A DNA stretch of 45,625 bases from Rhodobacter sp. (lineage in GTDB: Bacteria; Pseudomonadota; Alphaproteobacteria; Rhodobacterales; Rhodobacteraceae): assembly GCA_027489175.1 (NCBI GenBank), contig JAIYAE010000034.1, positions 1-45,625 on the forward strand, read 5' to 3'. This document shows, in pieces, positions 1-9,232 of this stretch. The notes beneath the pieces were generated by a model that saw only the letters and a program-made list of their open reading frames with translations, ran no database searches and was not told where the DNA came from. The translations under genes were made by a program, and so were the position numbers. Positions within the stretch are counted from its first letter, which is position 1; each line of letters opens with the position of its first letter.

Positions 1-39
1 CAATATCACGGGTCACATAAGACCCGGATGAGGCAGTAA

Positions 40-960
40 ATGGCGGGCGCATCGAGCAGGATGTCCCCCAGAGTGGCGGTTTTGATGGGTGGGCTTTCCG
101 CTGAGCGGGAGGTCTCTCTTGTCTCAGGGCGTGAATGCGCCGTGGCCCTCCGGGAGGCTGGATATCAGGTGGTTGAGGTCGATTGCGGCCCCGATCTGCC
201 TGTGCGTCTGGCCGAAATCCAACCCGATGTCTGCTTCAACGCACTGCATGGCCGGTGGGGTGAGGATGGTTGCGTCCAAGGCCTTCTGGAATGGCTGGGC
301 CTGCCCTATACGCATTCCGGGGTGCTCGCTTCGGCCCTCGCAATGGACAAGATCAAGACTAAAGAGGCGTACCGCGCGGCGGGTTTGCCGGTGGTGACCA
401 GCGTGCTGGCCCCGCGCGAGGCGGTGGAGGGTGGCCATGTCCTGCCCGCGCCCTATGTGGTCAAGCCCTACAACGAAGGCTCATCCGTCGGGGTCTATAT
501 CGTGCGCGAGGGGTCGAATGCCCCCCGGCTTGCGGCGTCGATGCCCGCGGTGGTGATGGTCGAGGCCTATGTGCCGGGGCGGGAACTGACGACGACCGTA
601 ATGGGCGACCGGTCACTGGGGGTGACGGATATCATCACCGACGGCTGGTATGACTATGACGCCAAGTACAAGCCGGGCGGCAGCCGCCATGAATGCCCAG
701 CCGATGTGCCCGCCGATATCGCGGCGGCCTGCCTTGACTATGCCTTGCGCGCGCACCGGGCCCTTGGCTGCCGGGGTGTCAGCCGCACCGACTTCCGCTG
801 GGATGAGGCGCGGGGGCTGGATGGGCTGATCCTGCTGGAGACGAACACCCAGCCGGGCATGACGCCCACCTCGCTGGCGCCGGAACAGGCGGCGATGCAG
901 GGGATCAGCTTTGCCGATTTCTGCGACTGGATGGTGAAGGACGCATCATGCAACCGCTGA
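40..960 (+). CDS. ddl: D-alanine--D-alanine ligase
   Basis: Joins two D-alanines with ATP in the cytoplasm to make the dipeptide of the peptidoglycan precursor. The 306-residue product has the Ddl N-terminus ([16 protein letters not shown]), the EG(S)SVGV ATP-grasp loop ([12 protein letters not shown], around residue 145) and the C-terminal metal/substrate segment [15 protein letters not shown]. Length matches the family. The start at 40 has a GAGG site 6 nt upstream. An in-frame ATG at 61 (MSPRVAVL) would match the shortest homologues, but its AGCAGG lies directly against the codon, so 40 is preferred. It overlaps ftsQ by 13 bp and is the first gene of the dcw segment in view; murB/murC probably lie to the left, outside the window (inference). 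Confidence 0.96.
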   Translation: MAGASSRMSPRVAVLMGGLSAEREVSLVSGRECAVALREAGYQVVEVDCGPDLPVRLAEIQPDVCFNALHGRWGEDGCVQGLLEWLGLPYTHSGVLASALAMDKIKTKEAYRAAGLPVVTSVLAPREAVEGGHVLPAPYVVKPYNEGSSVGVYIVREGSNAPRLAASMPAVVMVEAYVPGRELTTTVMGDRSLGVTDIITDGWYDYDAKYKPGGSRHECPADVPADIAAACLDYALRAHRALGCRGVSRTDFRWDEARGLDGLILLETNTQPGMTPTSLAPEQAAMQGISFADFCDWMVKDASCNR

Positions 961-1910
961 CCGCCACCCGCGCCTTTGGCTCCACGGGCACGGGGGCCCG
1001 CCCGCGCAGCGCTGGATCGCCCGCGCCGCAACAGGCTGTAGCGCGCCCGGTGCGGCGGGATCCGGCGCCGTCGAAATGGGCCTACCGAGCACAGCGGATG
1101 ATGCTGACCCCCTATGTGCGGCTTTTCCTGCGCAAGGGTCTGCCGATGCTTGCGCTGATCGCGGGCGTGACGGTCTGGCTGTCGGATGATGCCCGGCGTC
1201 AGGGGCTGGTCACCACGCTGACCGACCTGCGCGAGGATTTCGAAGCGCGGCCGGAATTCCGCGTCTCGCTTGCCCGGGTTGAGGGCGCGTCGGATGATCT
1301 GGCCGAGGCGGTCCGCGCCCGGCTGGGTCTGACGCTGCCGATGTCGTCCTTCGACATCAACCTTGATGAAGTGCGCGCCCGGGTCGAGGCGCTGGACGCT
1401 GTTGCCCGCGCCGATCTTCGGGTCCGCTCGGGTGGCGTGCTGCAGGTGCTGGTCACCGAACGCGTGCCCGTCGCCGTCTGGCGGACCGAGGCCGGGTTGA
1501 CACTTGTGGATGACACCGGCCACCGGGTGGCGGGCCTTTTTGCCCGCAGCGACCGGCCTGATCTGCCGCTGATCGCGGGCCATGGTGCCGATCTTGCCAC
1601 GCCTGAAGCGCTGGAACTGATCGCCGCCGCAGGCCCCCTTGCCCCCCGTATCCGTGGCCTTGTGCGCATGGGCGAACGGCGCTGGGACCTGGTCCTTGAC
1701 CGCGATCAGCGCGTGCTTCTGCCCGAAAAGAACCCCGTCCAGGCGCTGGAGCGTCTGCTCGCGCTGGACCATGTCCAGGACATCATGAACCGCGACATCC
1801 TGACCGTCGACCTTCGGTCAGACCACCGACCCACCCTTCGCCTTACCCCCAACGCCCTTGCCGAGATGCGCCGTGCTCAAGGCATCGAAACCGTGGAGAA
1901 CGAACTGTGA
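948..1910 (+). CDS. ftsQ: cell division protein FtsQ
   Basis: Bitopic inner-membrane divisome protein that links early (FtsZ/FtsA) and late (FtsB/FtsL/FtsW/FtsI) components. The 320-residue protein has a long basic, Pro/Ala-rich cytoplasmic tail (about residues 1-60), one membrane helix ([15 protein letters not shown], about 64-80), then a periplasmic POTRA-like region ([15 protein letters not shown] onward) and a beta domain with the FtsQ-type LVDDTGHRV segment. A GAAGGA Shine-Dalgarno precedes the ATG. It overlaps ddl by 13 bp and its TGA overlaps the GTG start of ftsA, indicating translational coupling. The call rests on position plus domain pattern, because FtsQ sequence is poorly conserved. 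Confidence 0.93.
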   Translation: MQPLTATRAFGSTGTGARPRSAGSPAPQQAVARPVRRDPAPSKWAYRAQRMMLTPYVRLFLRKGLPMLALIAGVTVWLSDDARRQGLVTTLTDLREDFEARPEFRVSLARVEGASDDLAEAVRARLGLTLPMSSFDINLDEVRARVEALDAVARADLRVRSGGVLQVLVTERVPVAVWRTEAGLTLVDDTGHRVAGLFARSDRPDLPLIAGHGADLATPEALELIAAAGPLAPRIRGLVRMGERRWDLVLDRDQRVLLPEKNPVQALERLLALDHVQDIMNRDILTVDLRSDHRPTLRLTPNALAEMRRAQGIETVENEL

Positions 1911-3241
1911 CCGATCTCTATACTTCTCAGCGTGCCATGCGGAACATGCGGAAGGCCGCGATGCAACGCGGCGTGATCGCCATTCTGGATGTGGGCACGT
2001 CCAAGATCGCCTGCCTGATCCTGCGCTTTGACGGTCCCGACCGGCTGCGCGAACAGGACGGCGTGCGCCCGATGGCCGGGCAAAGCCAGTTCCGGGTGAT
2101 CGGTGCCGCCACCACCCGGTCACGCGGGGTGCGCTTTGGCGAAATCGCCGTGATGAATGAGACGGAACGCGCGATCCGCACCGCCGTGCAAGCGGCGCAG
2201 AAGATGGCGAACGTCCGGGTCGATCACGTCATCGCCTGCTTCTCGGGGGCCGAGCCGCGGAGCTATGGTCTGGCCGGTGAGCTGGACCTGGCCGACAGCG
2301 TTGTCACCGAACAGGATGTCAGCCGCGTGCTGGCCGCCTGCGATGTGCCCGACCTTGGCCAAGGGCGTGAGGTGCTGCATGCCCAGCCGGTGAACTTTGC
2401 GCTGGATCATCGGTCCGGCCTTGGCGATCCGCGCGGGCAGATCGGGCATCGGCTGGCGGTGGACATGCACCTTCTCTCGGTTGACGGCGATGTGGTGCAG
2501 AACCTTCTCTACTGCATCAAGCGCTGCGATCTGGAACTGGCGGGGCTTGCGTCCTCGGCCTATGTCTCGGGCATCTCCAGCCTTGTGGAAGATGAGCAGG
2601 AGCTGGGGGCCGCCTGCATCGACATGGGCGGCGGGGCGACGGGCCTGTCGATCTTCATCAAGAAGCACATGATCTATTCCGACTGCGTACGGATGGGCGG
2701 GGATCATGTGACCTCAGACATCTCCAAAGGCCTGCAAGTGCCGCTGGCGGTGGCCGAACGGATCAAGACGCGCCATGGCGGGCTTTATGCCACGGGCATG
2801 GACGACCGCGAGATGATCGACATCGGCGGCGACAGCGGCGACTGGGAAAAGGACCGCCGCCAGATCAGCCGGACGGAGCTGATCGGGATCATGCGGCCAC
2901 GGGTCGAAGAGATCCTGGAAGAGGTGCGCGGCACGCTGGATGCGGCGGGGTTTGACAGCCTGCCCAGCCAGCAGAGCGTGTTGACGGGAGGCGGCAGCCA
3001 GATCCCGGGGCTGGATGGCCTTGCGACGCGGATCCTGGGCCAAAGGGTGCGGCTTGGCCGGCCCCTGCGGGTGCAGGGCCTGCCGCAAGCCGCGACCGGC
3101 GCGCCTTTCGCCAGTGCGGTCGGCCTGTGCCTTTTCGCAGCCCATCCGCAGGACGAATGGTGGGATTTCGAAATCCCCGCCGAACGCTATCCGGCGCGGT
3201 CGCTGCGGCGGGCGGTCAAATGGTTCAAGGACAACTGGTGA
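1907..3241 (+). CDS. ftsA: cell division protein FtsA
   Basis: Actin-fold ATPase that anchors FtsZ filaments to the membrane. The 444-residue protein carries the phosphate-1 motif ILDVGTSKIACLI near residue 25, the SHS2/1C region, and the second ATP-binding motif ACIDMGGGATGLSIF. The C-terminus ends in a basic amphipathic stretch (RSLRRAVKWFKDNW), which fits a membrane-targeting helix. It starts with GTG at 1907, giving a 4-bp GTGA overlap with ftsQ. The N-terminal extension of about 20 residues before the first strand is longer than in E. coli. About 200 bp separate it from ftsZ. Confidence 0.96.
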   Translation: MTDLYTSQRAMRNMRKAAMQRGVIAILDVGTSKIACLILRFDGPDRLREQDGVRPMAGQSQFRVIGAATTRSRGVRFGEIAVMNETERAIRTAVQAAQKMANVRVDHVIACFSGAEPRSYGLAGELDLADSVVTEQDVSRVLAACDVPDLGQGREVLHAQPVNFALDHRSGLGDPRGQIGHRLAVDMHLLSVDGDVVQNLLYCIKRCDLELAGLASSAYVSGISSLVEDEQELGAACIDMGGGATGLSIFIKKHMIYSDCVRMGGDHVTSDISKGLQVPLAVAERIKTRHGGLYATGMDDREMIDIGGDSGDWEKDRRQISRTELIGIMRPRVEEILEEVRGTLDAAGFDSLPSQQSVLTGGGSQIPGLDGLATRILGQRVRLGRPLRVQGLPQAATGAPFASAVGLCLFAAHPQDEWWDFEIPAERYPARSLRRAVKWFKDNW

Positions 3242-3444
3242 CCCCTACATCTGGTCATCCGGGCAGAATACCGCTGAATTTGGGGCACAATCCCCTAGAT
3301 TTTGCGTCTTTCCGGTCTTTTTTTCGTGACCTTTGTCAAGGTTGTGGATAGATTCGGGGATAAGTCGGTCAGATGCACGCGGGACAGGTGCAGTCAGGGC
3401 CGGAAAAGAAACAGGCGGCAGACAAGAAACGGACGGGCAAAGCC

Positions 3445-5094
3445 ATGGCACTCAATCTGACGATGACACCTGAGCGTGAAGAACTGAAGCCGCGCATCAC
3501 CGTCTTTGGTGTGGGTGGGGCAGGCGGCAACGCGGTGAACAACATGATCGACCAGGCGCTGGAAGGCGTTGAGTTTGTCGTGGCCAACACCGATGCACAG
3601 GCCCTGCAGCAAAGCCGGGCGCACGCGCGCATCCAGATGGGTGTGAAGGTGACCGAAGGCCTTGGCGCAGGCGCGCGGCCGACGGTGGGTGCTGCGGCGG
3701 CGGAAGAGACGATCGAGGAAATCGTCGATCACCTGGCAGGCGCGCACATGTGCTTCATCACCGCTGGCATGGGTGGCGGCACCGGCACGGGCGCAGCGCC
3801 CATCATCGCGCAAGCCGCGCGTGAGTTGGGTGTGCTGACCGTCGGCGTCGTGACCAAGCCCTTCCAGTTTGAAGGCAACAAGCGGATGCGTCAGGCCGAA
3901 GAGGGCATCGAAGCCCTGCAGAAGGTCGTCGATACGCTGATTATCATTCCGAACCAGAACCTCTTCCGTCTGGCAAACGAACGCACCACCTTCACCGAAG
4001 CTTTCGCGATGGCGGACGATGTCCTCTATCAGGGCGTCAAGGGTGTGACCGATCTGATGGTGCGCCCGGGCCTGATCAACCTCGACTTCGCCGACGTGCG
4101 CGCGGTGATGGACGAGATGGGCAAGGCGATGATGGGCACCGGCGAAGCGAGCGGCGAAGACCGCGCGGTTCAGGCGGCGGAAAAGGCGATTGCCAACCCG
4201 CTCTTGGACGAAATCAGCCTGCATGGCGCCAAGGGTGTTCTCATCAACATCACCGGCGGCCATGACCTGACGCTGTTTGAACTGGACGAAGCCGCCAATA
4301 TCATCCGCGAAAAGGTGGACCCCGACGCGAATATCATCGTCGGTTCGACCTTGGATACCAGCATGGAAGGCCGCATCCGCGTGTCAGTCGTGGCCACGGG
4401 CATCGACGCTTCGGCAGCACGGCATGAAGTGCCGGTGGCCCGCCGCTCGATGGCCGCGCCCTTGACGCTGACCCCGGCCTACCAGGCCGAGGCGCCACGT
4501 GCTGCGGCACCAGTGGCCGCTTCGACGCCCGCGCCACAAGCCCCTGCGCCGCAGCCGCAGATGGCCGATGATGAGCCGGAGACGATCCTGGCCAACCTCT
4601 TTGACGGGGCAGGGGCGCAGGCCGTAGCCGAGGAAGACACCTTCGCCTCTGACGATCTGCCGCCCCCGGCCTATCGTCCGCAACCGGCACCGCAGCCGTC
4701 GATGATCCGCTCGGCCCCCGCCGCGATCGAGGCGGATGCCGCAGACTTCATCGCCCCGCGCCCGCGCACCGCTGGCCAACCCTCGCCCGAGGCCTTGGCC
4801 CGGTTGCAGGCCGCCGTGGCCCGCCCGGCCGCCGGTGCCGCACCGAAGTTCGCCCGTCCTGCCGCCGTGTCCGCCCCGGCGCCCGCCGCAGCCCCGGCAG
4901 CCGCCAAGCCGCGCTTCGGGATCGGGTCGCTGATCAACCGGATGGCCGGTCATCTGGAGGCCACGAGCGAGCGCCCGGCCCCCAGCACCGCCCGCGCCCA
5001 GCCACCCGTGACGTCCTACGACGACGAGCATGACATGGGGACCGACCAGGACCGGATCGAGATTCCCGCCTTCCTGCGCCGTCAGGCGAACTGA
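3445..5094 (+). CDS. ftsZ: cell division GTPase FtsZ
   Basis: Tubulin-like GTPase that forms the Z ring. It shows the N-terminal [17 protein letters not shown] loop, the tubulin signature [12 protein letters not shown], the [11 protein letters not shown] segment and the C-terminal conserved peptide [11 protein letters not shown], which binds FtsA and other partners. The GTPase core (about residues 1-320) is followed by an Ala/Pro-rich disordered linker of about 200 residues, making the protein (549 aa) much longer than E. coli FtsZ (383), as usual in Rhodobacterales. The start at 3445 (MALNLTM) is chosen because family members begin there; an in-frame ATG at 3373 would add 24 residues of unconserved Lys/Gln-rich sequence. 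Followed by a strong terminator. Confidence 0.97.
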   Translation: MALNLTMTPEREELKPRITVFGVGGAGGNAVNNMIDQALEGVEFVVANTDAQALQQSRAHARIQMGVKVTEGLGAGARPTVGAAAAEETIEEIVDHLAGAHMCFITAGMGGGTGTGAAPIIAQAARELGVLTVGVVTKPFQFEGNKRMRQAEEGIEALQKVVDTLIIIPNQNLFRLANERTTFTEAFAMADDVLYQGVKGVTDLMVRPGLINLDFADVRAVMDEMGKAMMGTGEASGEDRAVQAAEKAIANPLLDEISLHGAKGVLINITGGHDLTLFELDEAANIIREKVDPDANIIVGSTLDTSMEGRIRVSVVATGIDASAARHEVPVARRSMAAPLTLTPAYQAEAPRAAAPVAASTPAPQAPAPQPQMADDEPETILANLFDGAGAQAVAEEDTFASDDLPPPAYRPQPAPQPSMIRSAPAAIEADAADFIAPRPRTAGQPSPEALARLQAAVARPAAGAAPKFARPAAVSAPAPAAAPAAAKPRFGIGSLINRMAGHLEATSERPAPSTARAQPPVTSYDDEHDMGTDQDRIEIPAFLRRQAN

Positions 5095-5119
5095 AACGCA
5101 AAGACTGCACTTGCAGCAT

Positions 5120-5147
5120 AAAGGCCCGGTCAGTCCGGGCCTTTTTC
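5120..5147 (+). terminator. Rho-independent terminator of ftsZ
   Basis: A 9-10 bp GC-rich stem (AAGGCCCGG / CCGGGCCTT) with a 5-nt loop (TCAGT) is followed by a T run. It starts 26 nt after the ftsZ stop. It probably ends the dcw operon and separates it from lpxC. Confidence 0.9.
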
Positions 5148-5289
5148 ATTTAAATCAACGGTTTGGTACGTTTCTGCGATTGTCACATACCGTCACAAAG
5201 AGTGAGTTGAGCTTCAGCCCCCGCGCGACTAGCTACTGTACAACCGGATGCGGTCCCTAAGTCCCGCACCAGATGAGGTTGAGCGCGAC

Positions 5290-6222
5290 GTGCAGAACAG
5301 TCTGATATCCCCTGCCACCTTTACCGGGTTTGGCCTGCATTCCGGCGCGCCGGTCAGCATGGTCGTGCACCCGGCTCCGGCAGATCATGGTGTCTGGTTC
5401 ATCCGCACGGATGTGGTGGGCCAGGACGCGCTGGTCCCGGCGCGCTGGGATGCGGTCACGCCGTCGCGGCTGTGCACCGTGGTGGAAAATGCCGACGGCG
5501 TGTCGGTTTCCACCATTGAACACGTGATGGCGGCGCTTGCTGGCAGTGGTGTCCACAACGCCCTGATCCAGATCGACGGGCCCGAGGTTCCGATCCTTGA
5601 TGGGTCTTCCGTGCCCTTCGTTGAAGGCTTCCTTGCTGCCGGGATTGATGAGCTTTCTGCCCCGGTCCGCGCGGTTCGGGTTCTGAAGTCCGTCGAAGTG
5701 CGTGAGGGTGAGGCCGTTGCCCGCCTTGACCCGGCCGACATGCTGGAAATCGACTTTCGAATCTCGTTCGAGGATGCGGCAATCGGCACCCAGTCGCGCT
5801 GTCTGAACATGGCCAATGGCGCTTTCGTGCGTGAGCTGTCAGACAGCCGCACCTTCTGCCGCCAATCCGACGTCGACGCGATGCGTGAGGCGGGGCTGGC
5901 CCTTGGCGGCACACTGGAAAACGCCGTGGTCTTTGAGGGCGCGCGCGTCCTGTCGCCGGGTGGCCTGCGCCATGCCGATGAACCGGTGCGCCACAAGATG
6001 CTGGATGCGCTTGGTGACCTTGCCCTTGCGGGCGGGCCGATCCTTGGCCGCTATACGGGCGTGCGCGCCGGTCATGCGCTGACCAACCGCCTGCTGCGCG
6101 CGCTGTTCGCGGATCCCACTGCCTACCGTCTGCTGGATTGCGGCCCGCAGACGCTGGGCAAACTGCCGGGTGTCGGCGTCCACCTGGGCGACCTGCCCAC
6201 CCGTGCTGCAACACTCAGCTAA
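5290..6222 (+). CDS. lpxC: UDP-3-O-acyl-N-acetylglucosamine deacetylase LpxC
   Basis: Zinc amidase for the committed step of lipid A synthesis. Motifs are TFTGFGLHSG at the N-terminus, the zinc-binding STIEHVMAALAGSGV segment, the PILDGSS motif, and HKMLDALGDLALAG, which holds the second zinc His and Asp. The GTG at 5290 (MQNSLISPATF) matches where family members start and gives 310 residues, the usual length. The longer frame from ATG 5248 adds 14 residues without conservation, so both starts are possible. As in other Alphaproteobacteria it follows ftsZ, but a terminator separates the two. Upstream of 5248 lies AT-richer DNA (5150-5200) that probably holds its promoter. Confidence 0.95.
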   Translation: MQNSLISPATFTGFGLHSGAPVSMVVHPAPADHGVWFIRTDVVGQDALVPARWDAVTPSRLCTVVENADGVSVSTIEHVMAALAGSGVHNALIQIDGPEVPILDGSSVPFVEGFLAAGIDELSAPVRAVRVLKSVEVREGEAVARLDPADMLEIDFRISFEDAAIGTQSRCLNMANGAFVRELSDSRTFCRQSDVDAMREAGLALGGTLENAVVFEGARVLSPGGLRHADEPVRHKMLDALGDLALAGGPILGRYTGVRAGHALTNRLLRALFADPTAYRLLDCGPQTLGKLPGVGVHLGDLPTRAATLS

Positions 6223-6393
6223 GGTTTTCCATCGCGCGAAAGTCACGAAAGGCGTTTTGCGCCCCGGATTTTTCTGTGCTAGGACGTGGCAAAGCGCGAG
6301 GCAAAGGCCGGGACAATCGCCCCGGAGACAGGTCCCGACAGGGGCCCCAGCGACGGGCACCGAACGGGGGCGGCAGGTTTGGATAGGCGGAAC

Positions 6394-7233
6394 ATGTCAG
6401 GCAGCAGGCCCGGCGCAGGGATTGTGGGAACGGCGCTTTTGGTGGCAACCTTGGCCGGATGTGCCGGGGGGACGCGGGAACGCGCGCTGGACACCTACAC
6501 CGCCGAGGAAATCTACAAGCGGGGCGAGTTGGAGCTGGAAACCAGCCGCCGCCCGGATGACGCGCTTCTGTACTTCCAGGAAGTCGAACGCCTGTATCCC
6601 TATACCGAATTCGCCAAGCGCGCCCTGATCATGCAGGCCTTCACGCTGCACAAGGCCAAGAAATACCCCGAAGCGCGCGACGCTGCGCAACGCTTCCTGG
6701 ATTTCTATCCCGGCGATGAGGACGCGCCCTATGCGCTCTACCTCATGGCGCTGTCGTATTACGACCAGATCGACGATGTTGGCCGTGACCAGGGCGTGAC
6801 CTTCCAGGCCCTCAAGGGCATGCGTGATGTGATCGAAACTTACCCTGACAGCGAATATGCGCGGTCGGCGATCCTGAAGTTCGACCTTGCCTTTGACCAG
6901 CTGGCCGCGAAGGAAATGGAAGTCGGGCGCTACTATCTAAAGCGCGGGCATTATGCCGCCGCGATCAACCGCTTCCGCGTAGTGGTGCAGGATTTCCAGA
7001 CCACCACCCACACGGCCGAGGCGCTGCATCGGTTGGTGGAAAGCTATCTGGCACTGGGCCTCGATGATGAGGCGCAGACGGCCGCCGCGATCCTCGGCTT
7101 CAACTACCAGGCCTCGCCCTTCTATGACGACAGCTTCCGTTTGCTGAAAGGCAAGGGCCTGTCGCCTGAGGCCAAGGGCGAAAGCTGGCTGACCCAGGTC
7201 TACCGCCAGATGGTGCGCGGCGAATGGTTGTGA
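6394..7233 (+). CDS. bamD: outer membrane assembly lipoprotein BamD
   Basis: Lipoprotein of the BAM complex that inserts beta-barrel proteins in the outer membrane. The start at 6394 has an AGGCGG ribosome site and gives a signal peptide with a lipobox (LATLAGC, Cys at about residue 22), followed by TPR-type repeats (ALLYFQEVERLYPYTEFAKRA; ARDAAQRFLDFYPGDEDAPYA). The YTAEEIYKRG opening is typical of alphaproteobacterial BamD/ComL. A longer frame opening at 6286 would place the signal peptide internally and is rejected. Length is 279 residues. It lies between lpxC and recN; the hairpin at 7237 separates it from recN. Confidence 0.94.
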   Translation: MSGSRPGAGIVGTALLVATLAGCAGGTRERALDTYTAEEIYKRGELELETSRRPDDALLYFQEVERLYPYTEFAKRALIMQAFTLHKAKKYPEARDAAQRFLDFYPGDEDAPYALYLMALSYYDQIDDVGRDQGVTFQALKGMRDVIETYPDSEYARSAILKFDLAFDQLAAKEMEVGRYYLKRGHYAAAINRFRVVVQDFQTTTHTAEALHRLVESYLALGLDDEAQTAAAILGFNYQASPFYDDSFRLLKGKGLSPEAKGESWLTQVYRQMVRGEWL

Positions 7234-7236
7234 CCG

Positions 7237-7257
7237 GGATGGGCGGATCGCCCATCC
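7237..7257. repeat. GGATGGGC-type palindrome between bamD and recN
   Basis: A 9-bp perfect inverted repeat (GGATGGGCG / CGCCCATCC) with a 3-nt GAT loop starts 3 nt after the bamD stop. It is the kind of short GC-rich hairpin scattered in many bacterial genomes and could stabilise the bamD mRNA end or act as a weak terminator. No T run follows, so termination is doubtful. Confidence 0.6.
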
Positions 7258-7269
7258 TACGGGCCTGAC

Positions 7270-8913
7270 ATGCTGCGCAGTCTTGATATCCGCGATGTGC
7301 TGATCATCGACCGGCTGAGCCTTGATCTGGGCCCGGGTCTCAACGTGCTGACCGGTGAGACGGGGGCGGGGAAGTCGATCCTGCTGGATGCGCTTGGCTT
7401 TGTTCTCGGCTGGCGCGGGCGGGCGGAACTGGTGCGCCAGGGGGCCGCACAGGGTGAGGTGACGGCGGTCTTTGACCTTCCCCCCGGTCATGCCGCCCAC
7501 GCCGTTTTGGCTGAGGCCGGGATCGAGGCTGAGGATGAGCTGATCCTGCGCCGGATCAACACCTCCGATGGCCGCAAGACGGCCTGGGTCAATGACCGCC
7601 GCGTGTCGGGTGAGGTGCTGCGCGATCTGTCGGATCATCTGGTGGAACTGCACGGCCAGCATGATGACCGGGGACTTTTGAACCCGCGTGGCCACCGGAC
7701 CCTTTTGGATACCTTCGCAGGCCTTGACCTTGCCCCTTTGCGGGCTGCCTGGGGCGCACAACGCGCCGCCCGCGCGGCATTGGCCGAGGCAGAGGGGGTG
7801 CTGTCACGCGCGGCGGCGGAAGAGGAATTCCTGCGCCATGCCGTGGCGGAACTGGACAAGCTGAACCCCGAACCGGGTGAGGATGCCGCCCTTGATGCCC
7901 GCCGCCGCCTGATGCAAGGCGCGGCGCGGATCACGGAGGATGTGGCGAAGGGTTTGATGGCCCTGTCCGACCAGGGCGCCGAAGGCCGGATGCGCGACGC
8001 ACTGCGCTGGCTGGAAGGGGCGACCGACAAGGCCGAAGGGCGGCTGGATGCAGCCCTCGCAGCCCTTAACCGCGCGCTGATCGAATTGGGCGAGGCACAG
8101 GCCGGTGTTGAGTCTGCGCTGGAGGCGTTGGAGTTTGATCCAGGCGAGTTAGAGCGGGCCGAAGAGCGCCTGTTTGCCATCCGCGCCTTGGCCCGCAAGC
8201 ACGGACAGCTGCCCGACAACCTTGGCACCTTCGCCGATGGCCTGCGCAGCCGTCTGGCCGCGATTGACGGCGGCGCGGCAGGCATCGCCCGGTTGCAAAA
8301 GGCGGTGGCTGAAGCGGAAGCCGCCTTTGCGGCTGAGGCCGCGCGGATCACCGCCGCCAGGGCTGAGGCTGCCGCCCGGCTGGACGCGGCGATGGCTGCC
8401 GAGCTTGCCCCTCTCAAGATGGAACGCGCGGTCTTCGTGACCGAGTTTGCGCCCGGTGAGCCGGGGCCGGAAGGCGTGGACGCGGTGACCTTCACCGTTG
8501 CCACCAACCCCGGCGCGCCTGCGGGTCCTTTGAACCGCATCGCTTCGGGCGGGGAACTGAGCCGCTTCCTTTTGGCGCTGAAGGTCTGCCTGACCGGGGA
8601 TAGCCCCGGCCAGACCCTGATCTTTGATGAGATTGACCGGGGCGTCGGCGGGGCCACGGCCGATGCGGTTGGCCGCCGGTTGCGGGCGCTGGCCGATGGG
8701 GCGCAGGTGCTGGTCGTCACCCACTCACCGCAGGTGGCGGCCTTTGGTGCGCGGCATTGGCGGGTGGAAAAGCGGGTGGTAGCCGACCAGACCCTGTCCA
8801 CCGTTACTCCCCTGGGCGCAGAGGAGCGGGTTGAGGAAATCGCCCGCATGCTGGCCGGCGACACGGTGACCGAGGCCGCACGGGCCGCGGCAAGGGCGCT
8901 GTTGCAAGGGTGA
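7270..8913 (+). CDS. recN: DNA repair protein RecN
   Basis: SMC-like ATPase acting in double-strand break repair. The 547-residue protein has the Walker A motif LTGETGAGKSILLDA near residue 30, a long Ala/Glu/Arg-rich coiled-coil middle, the ABC signature (IASGGELSRFLLALK) near residue 425, and Walker B (TLIFDEIDRGVGG). The signature-to-Walker-B spacing and total length are normal for RecN. It is separated from bamD by 36 bp including a hairpin, so it may be expressed partly from its own promoter. I recognise no SOS box upstream. Confidence 0.96.
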   Translation: MLRSLDIRDVLIIDRLSLDLGPGLNVLTGETGAGKSILLDALGFVLGWRGRAELVRQGAAQGEVTAVFDLPPGHAAHAVLAEAGIEAEDELILRRINTSDGRKTAWVNDRRVSGEVLRDLSDHLVELHGQHDDRGLLNPRGHRTLLDTFAGLDLAPLRAAWGAQRAARAALAEAEGVLSRAAAEEEFLRHAVAELDKLNPEPGEDAALDARRRLMQGAARITEDVAKGLMALSDQGAEGRMRDALRWLEGATDKAEGRLDAALAALNRALIELGEAQAGVESALEALEFDPGELERAEERLFAIRALARKHGQLPDNLGTFADGLRSRLAAIDGGAAGIARLQKAVAEAEAAFAAEAARITAARAEAAARLDAAMAAELAPLKMERAVFVTEFAPGEPGPEGVDAVTFTVATNPGAPAGPLNRIASGGELSRFLLALKVCLTGDSPGQTLIFDEIDRGVGGATADAVGRRLRALADGAQVLVVTHSPQVAAFGARHWRVEKRVVADQTLSTVTPLGAEERVEEIARMLAGDTVTEAARAAARALLQG

Positions 8914-8970
8914 TGCCGCAGTGGGCGGTCTGCCAGTCTATTGCCACTCGTTACAGCGTTTATGACACAA

Positions 8971-8991
8971 GCCATGCGTAAGGCGCATGGC
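8971..8991. other. hairpin downstream of recN
   Basis: A perfect 8-bp stem (GCCATGCG / CGCATGGC) with a 5-nt loop lies 57 nt after the recN stop. No T run follows on the plus strand, so it is a possible Rho-assisted terminator or mRNA-stabilising element rather than a clear intrinsic terminator. Confidence 0.45.
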
Positions 8992-9035
8992 GGGATTTCC
9001 GCTTCGGGCGTTTAATGCTGCGCTGCAGCGTCCTA

Positions 9036-9062
9036 TCTTACCCCTGTAAAGAAGAGGTAAGA
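9036..9062 (+). promoter_or_regulatory. leader hairpin overlapping the ribosome site of the DUF3563-like gene
   Basis: TCTTACC (9036-9042) is the exact complement of GGTAAGA (9056-9062). The 13-nt loop is purine-rich, and the GG of the Shine-Dalgarno (AGAGG, 9053-9057) falls in the right arm, 7 nt before the ATG at 9065. Such a weak 7-bp stem could modulate translation, for example with temperature. This is an inference from base pairing only. Confidence 0.45.
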
Positions 9063-9064
9063 CC

Positions 9065-9226
9065 ATGTTCAATTTCATCAAATCCGCCCTGTCCGGCCGT
9101 TCCTTCCCGTCGCGCCGCGAGCTTGAGCGCGATTATCTGAACGCCGCCGTGTCGCTCTACGACCTTGAGCGTCGGGAGCGGGAAGTGGAAAACGGGCTGT
9201 TCCGCCGGTCTAGCTTCGACCTTTGA
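9065..9226 (+). CDS. small DUF3563-like protein (53 aa)
   Basis: A 53-residue basic/acidic cytoplasmic protein of unknown function. It starts MFNFIKSALSG and has a charged helix with a YLNAAVSLYDLERREREV core. The spacing Y-L-x(2)-S-x(2)-DLERR resembles DUF3563, a short family common in Alphaproteobacteria (family assignment from memory). A purine-rich ribosome site (AAGAGG) precedes the ATG, and the frame is closed by TGA 6 bp before the end of the convergent oxidase gene. Third-position GC is high, as in neighbouring genes. It lies alone between recN and a convergent gene, with its own leader hairpin. Confidence 0.75.
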   Translation: MFNFIKSALSGRSFPSRRELERDYLNAAVSLYDLERREREVENGLFRRSSFDL

Positions 9227-9232
9227 TACCGC

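Noticed and set aside
738..1772. 344-codon minus-strand frame over ddl/ftsQ
   Set aside because: Antisense to the dcw cluster; no domain and no ribosome site.
3373..3444. Upstream ATG extending FtsZ by 24 residues
   Set aside because: The extra residues are Lys/Gln-rich and absent from FtsZ homologues, which start at the MALNLTM position.
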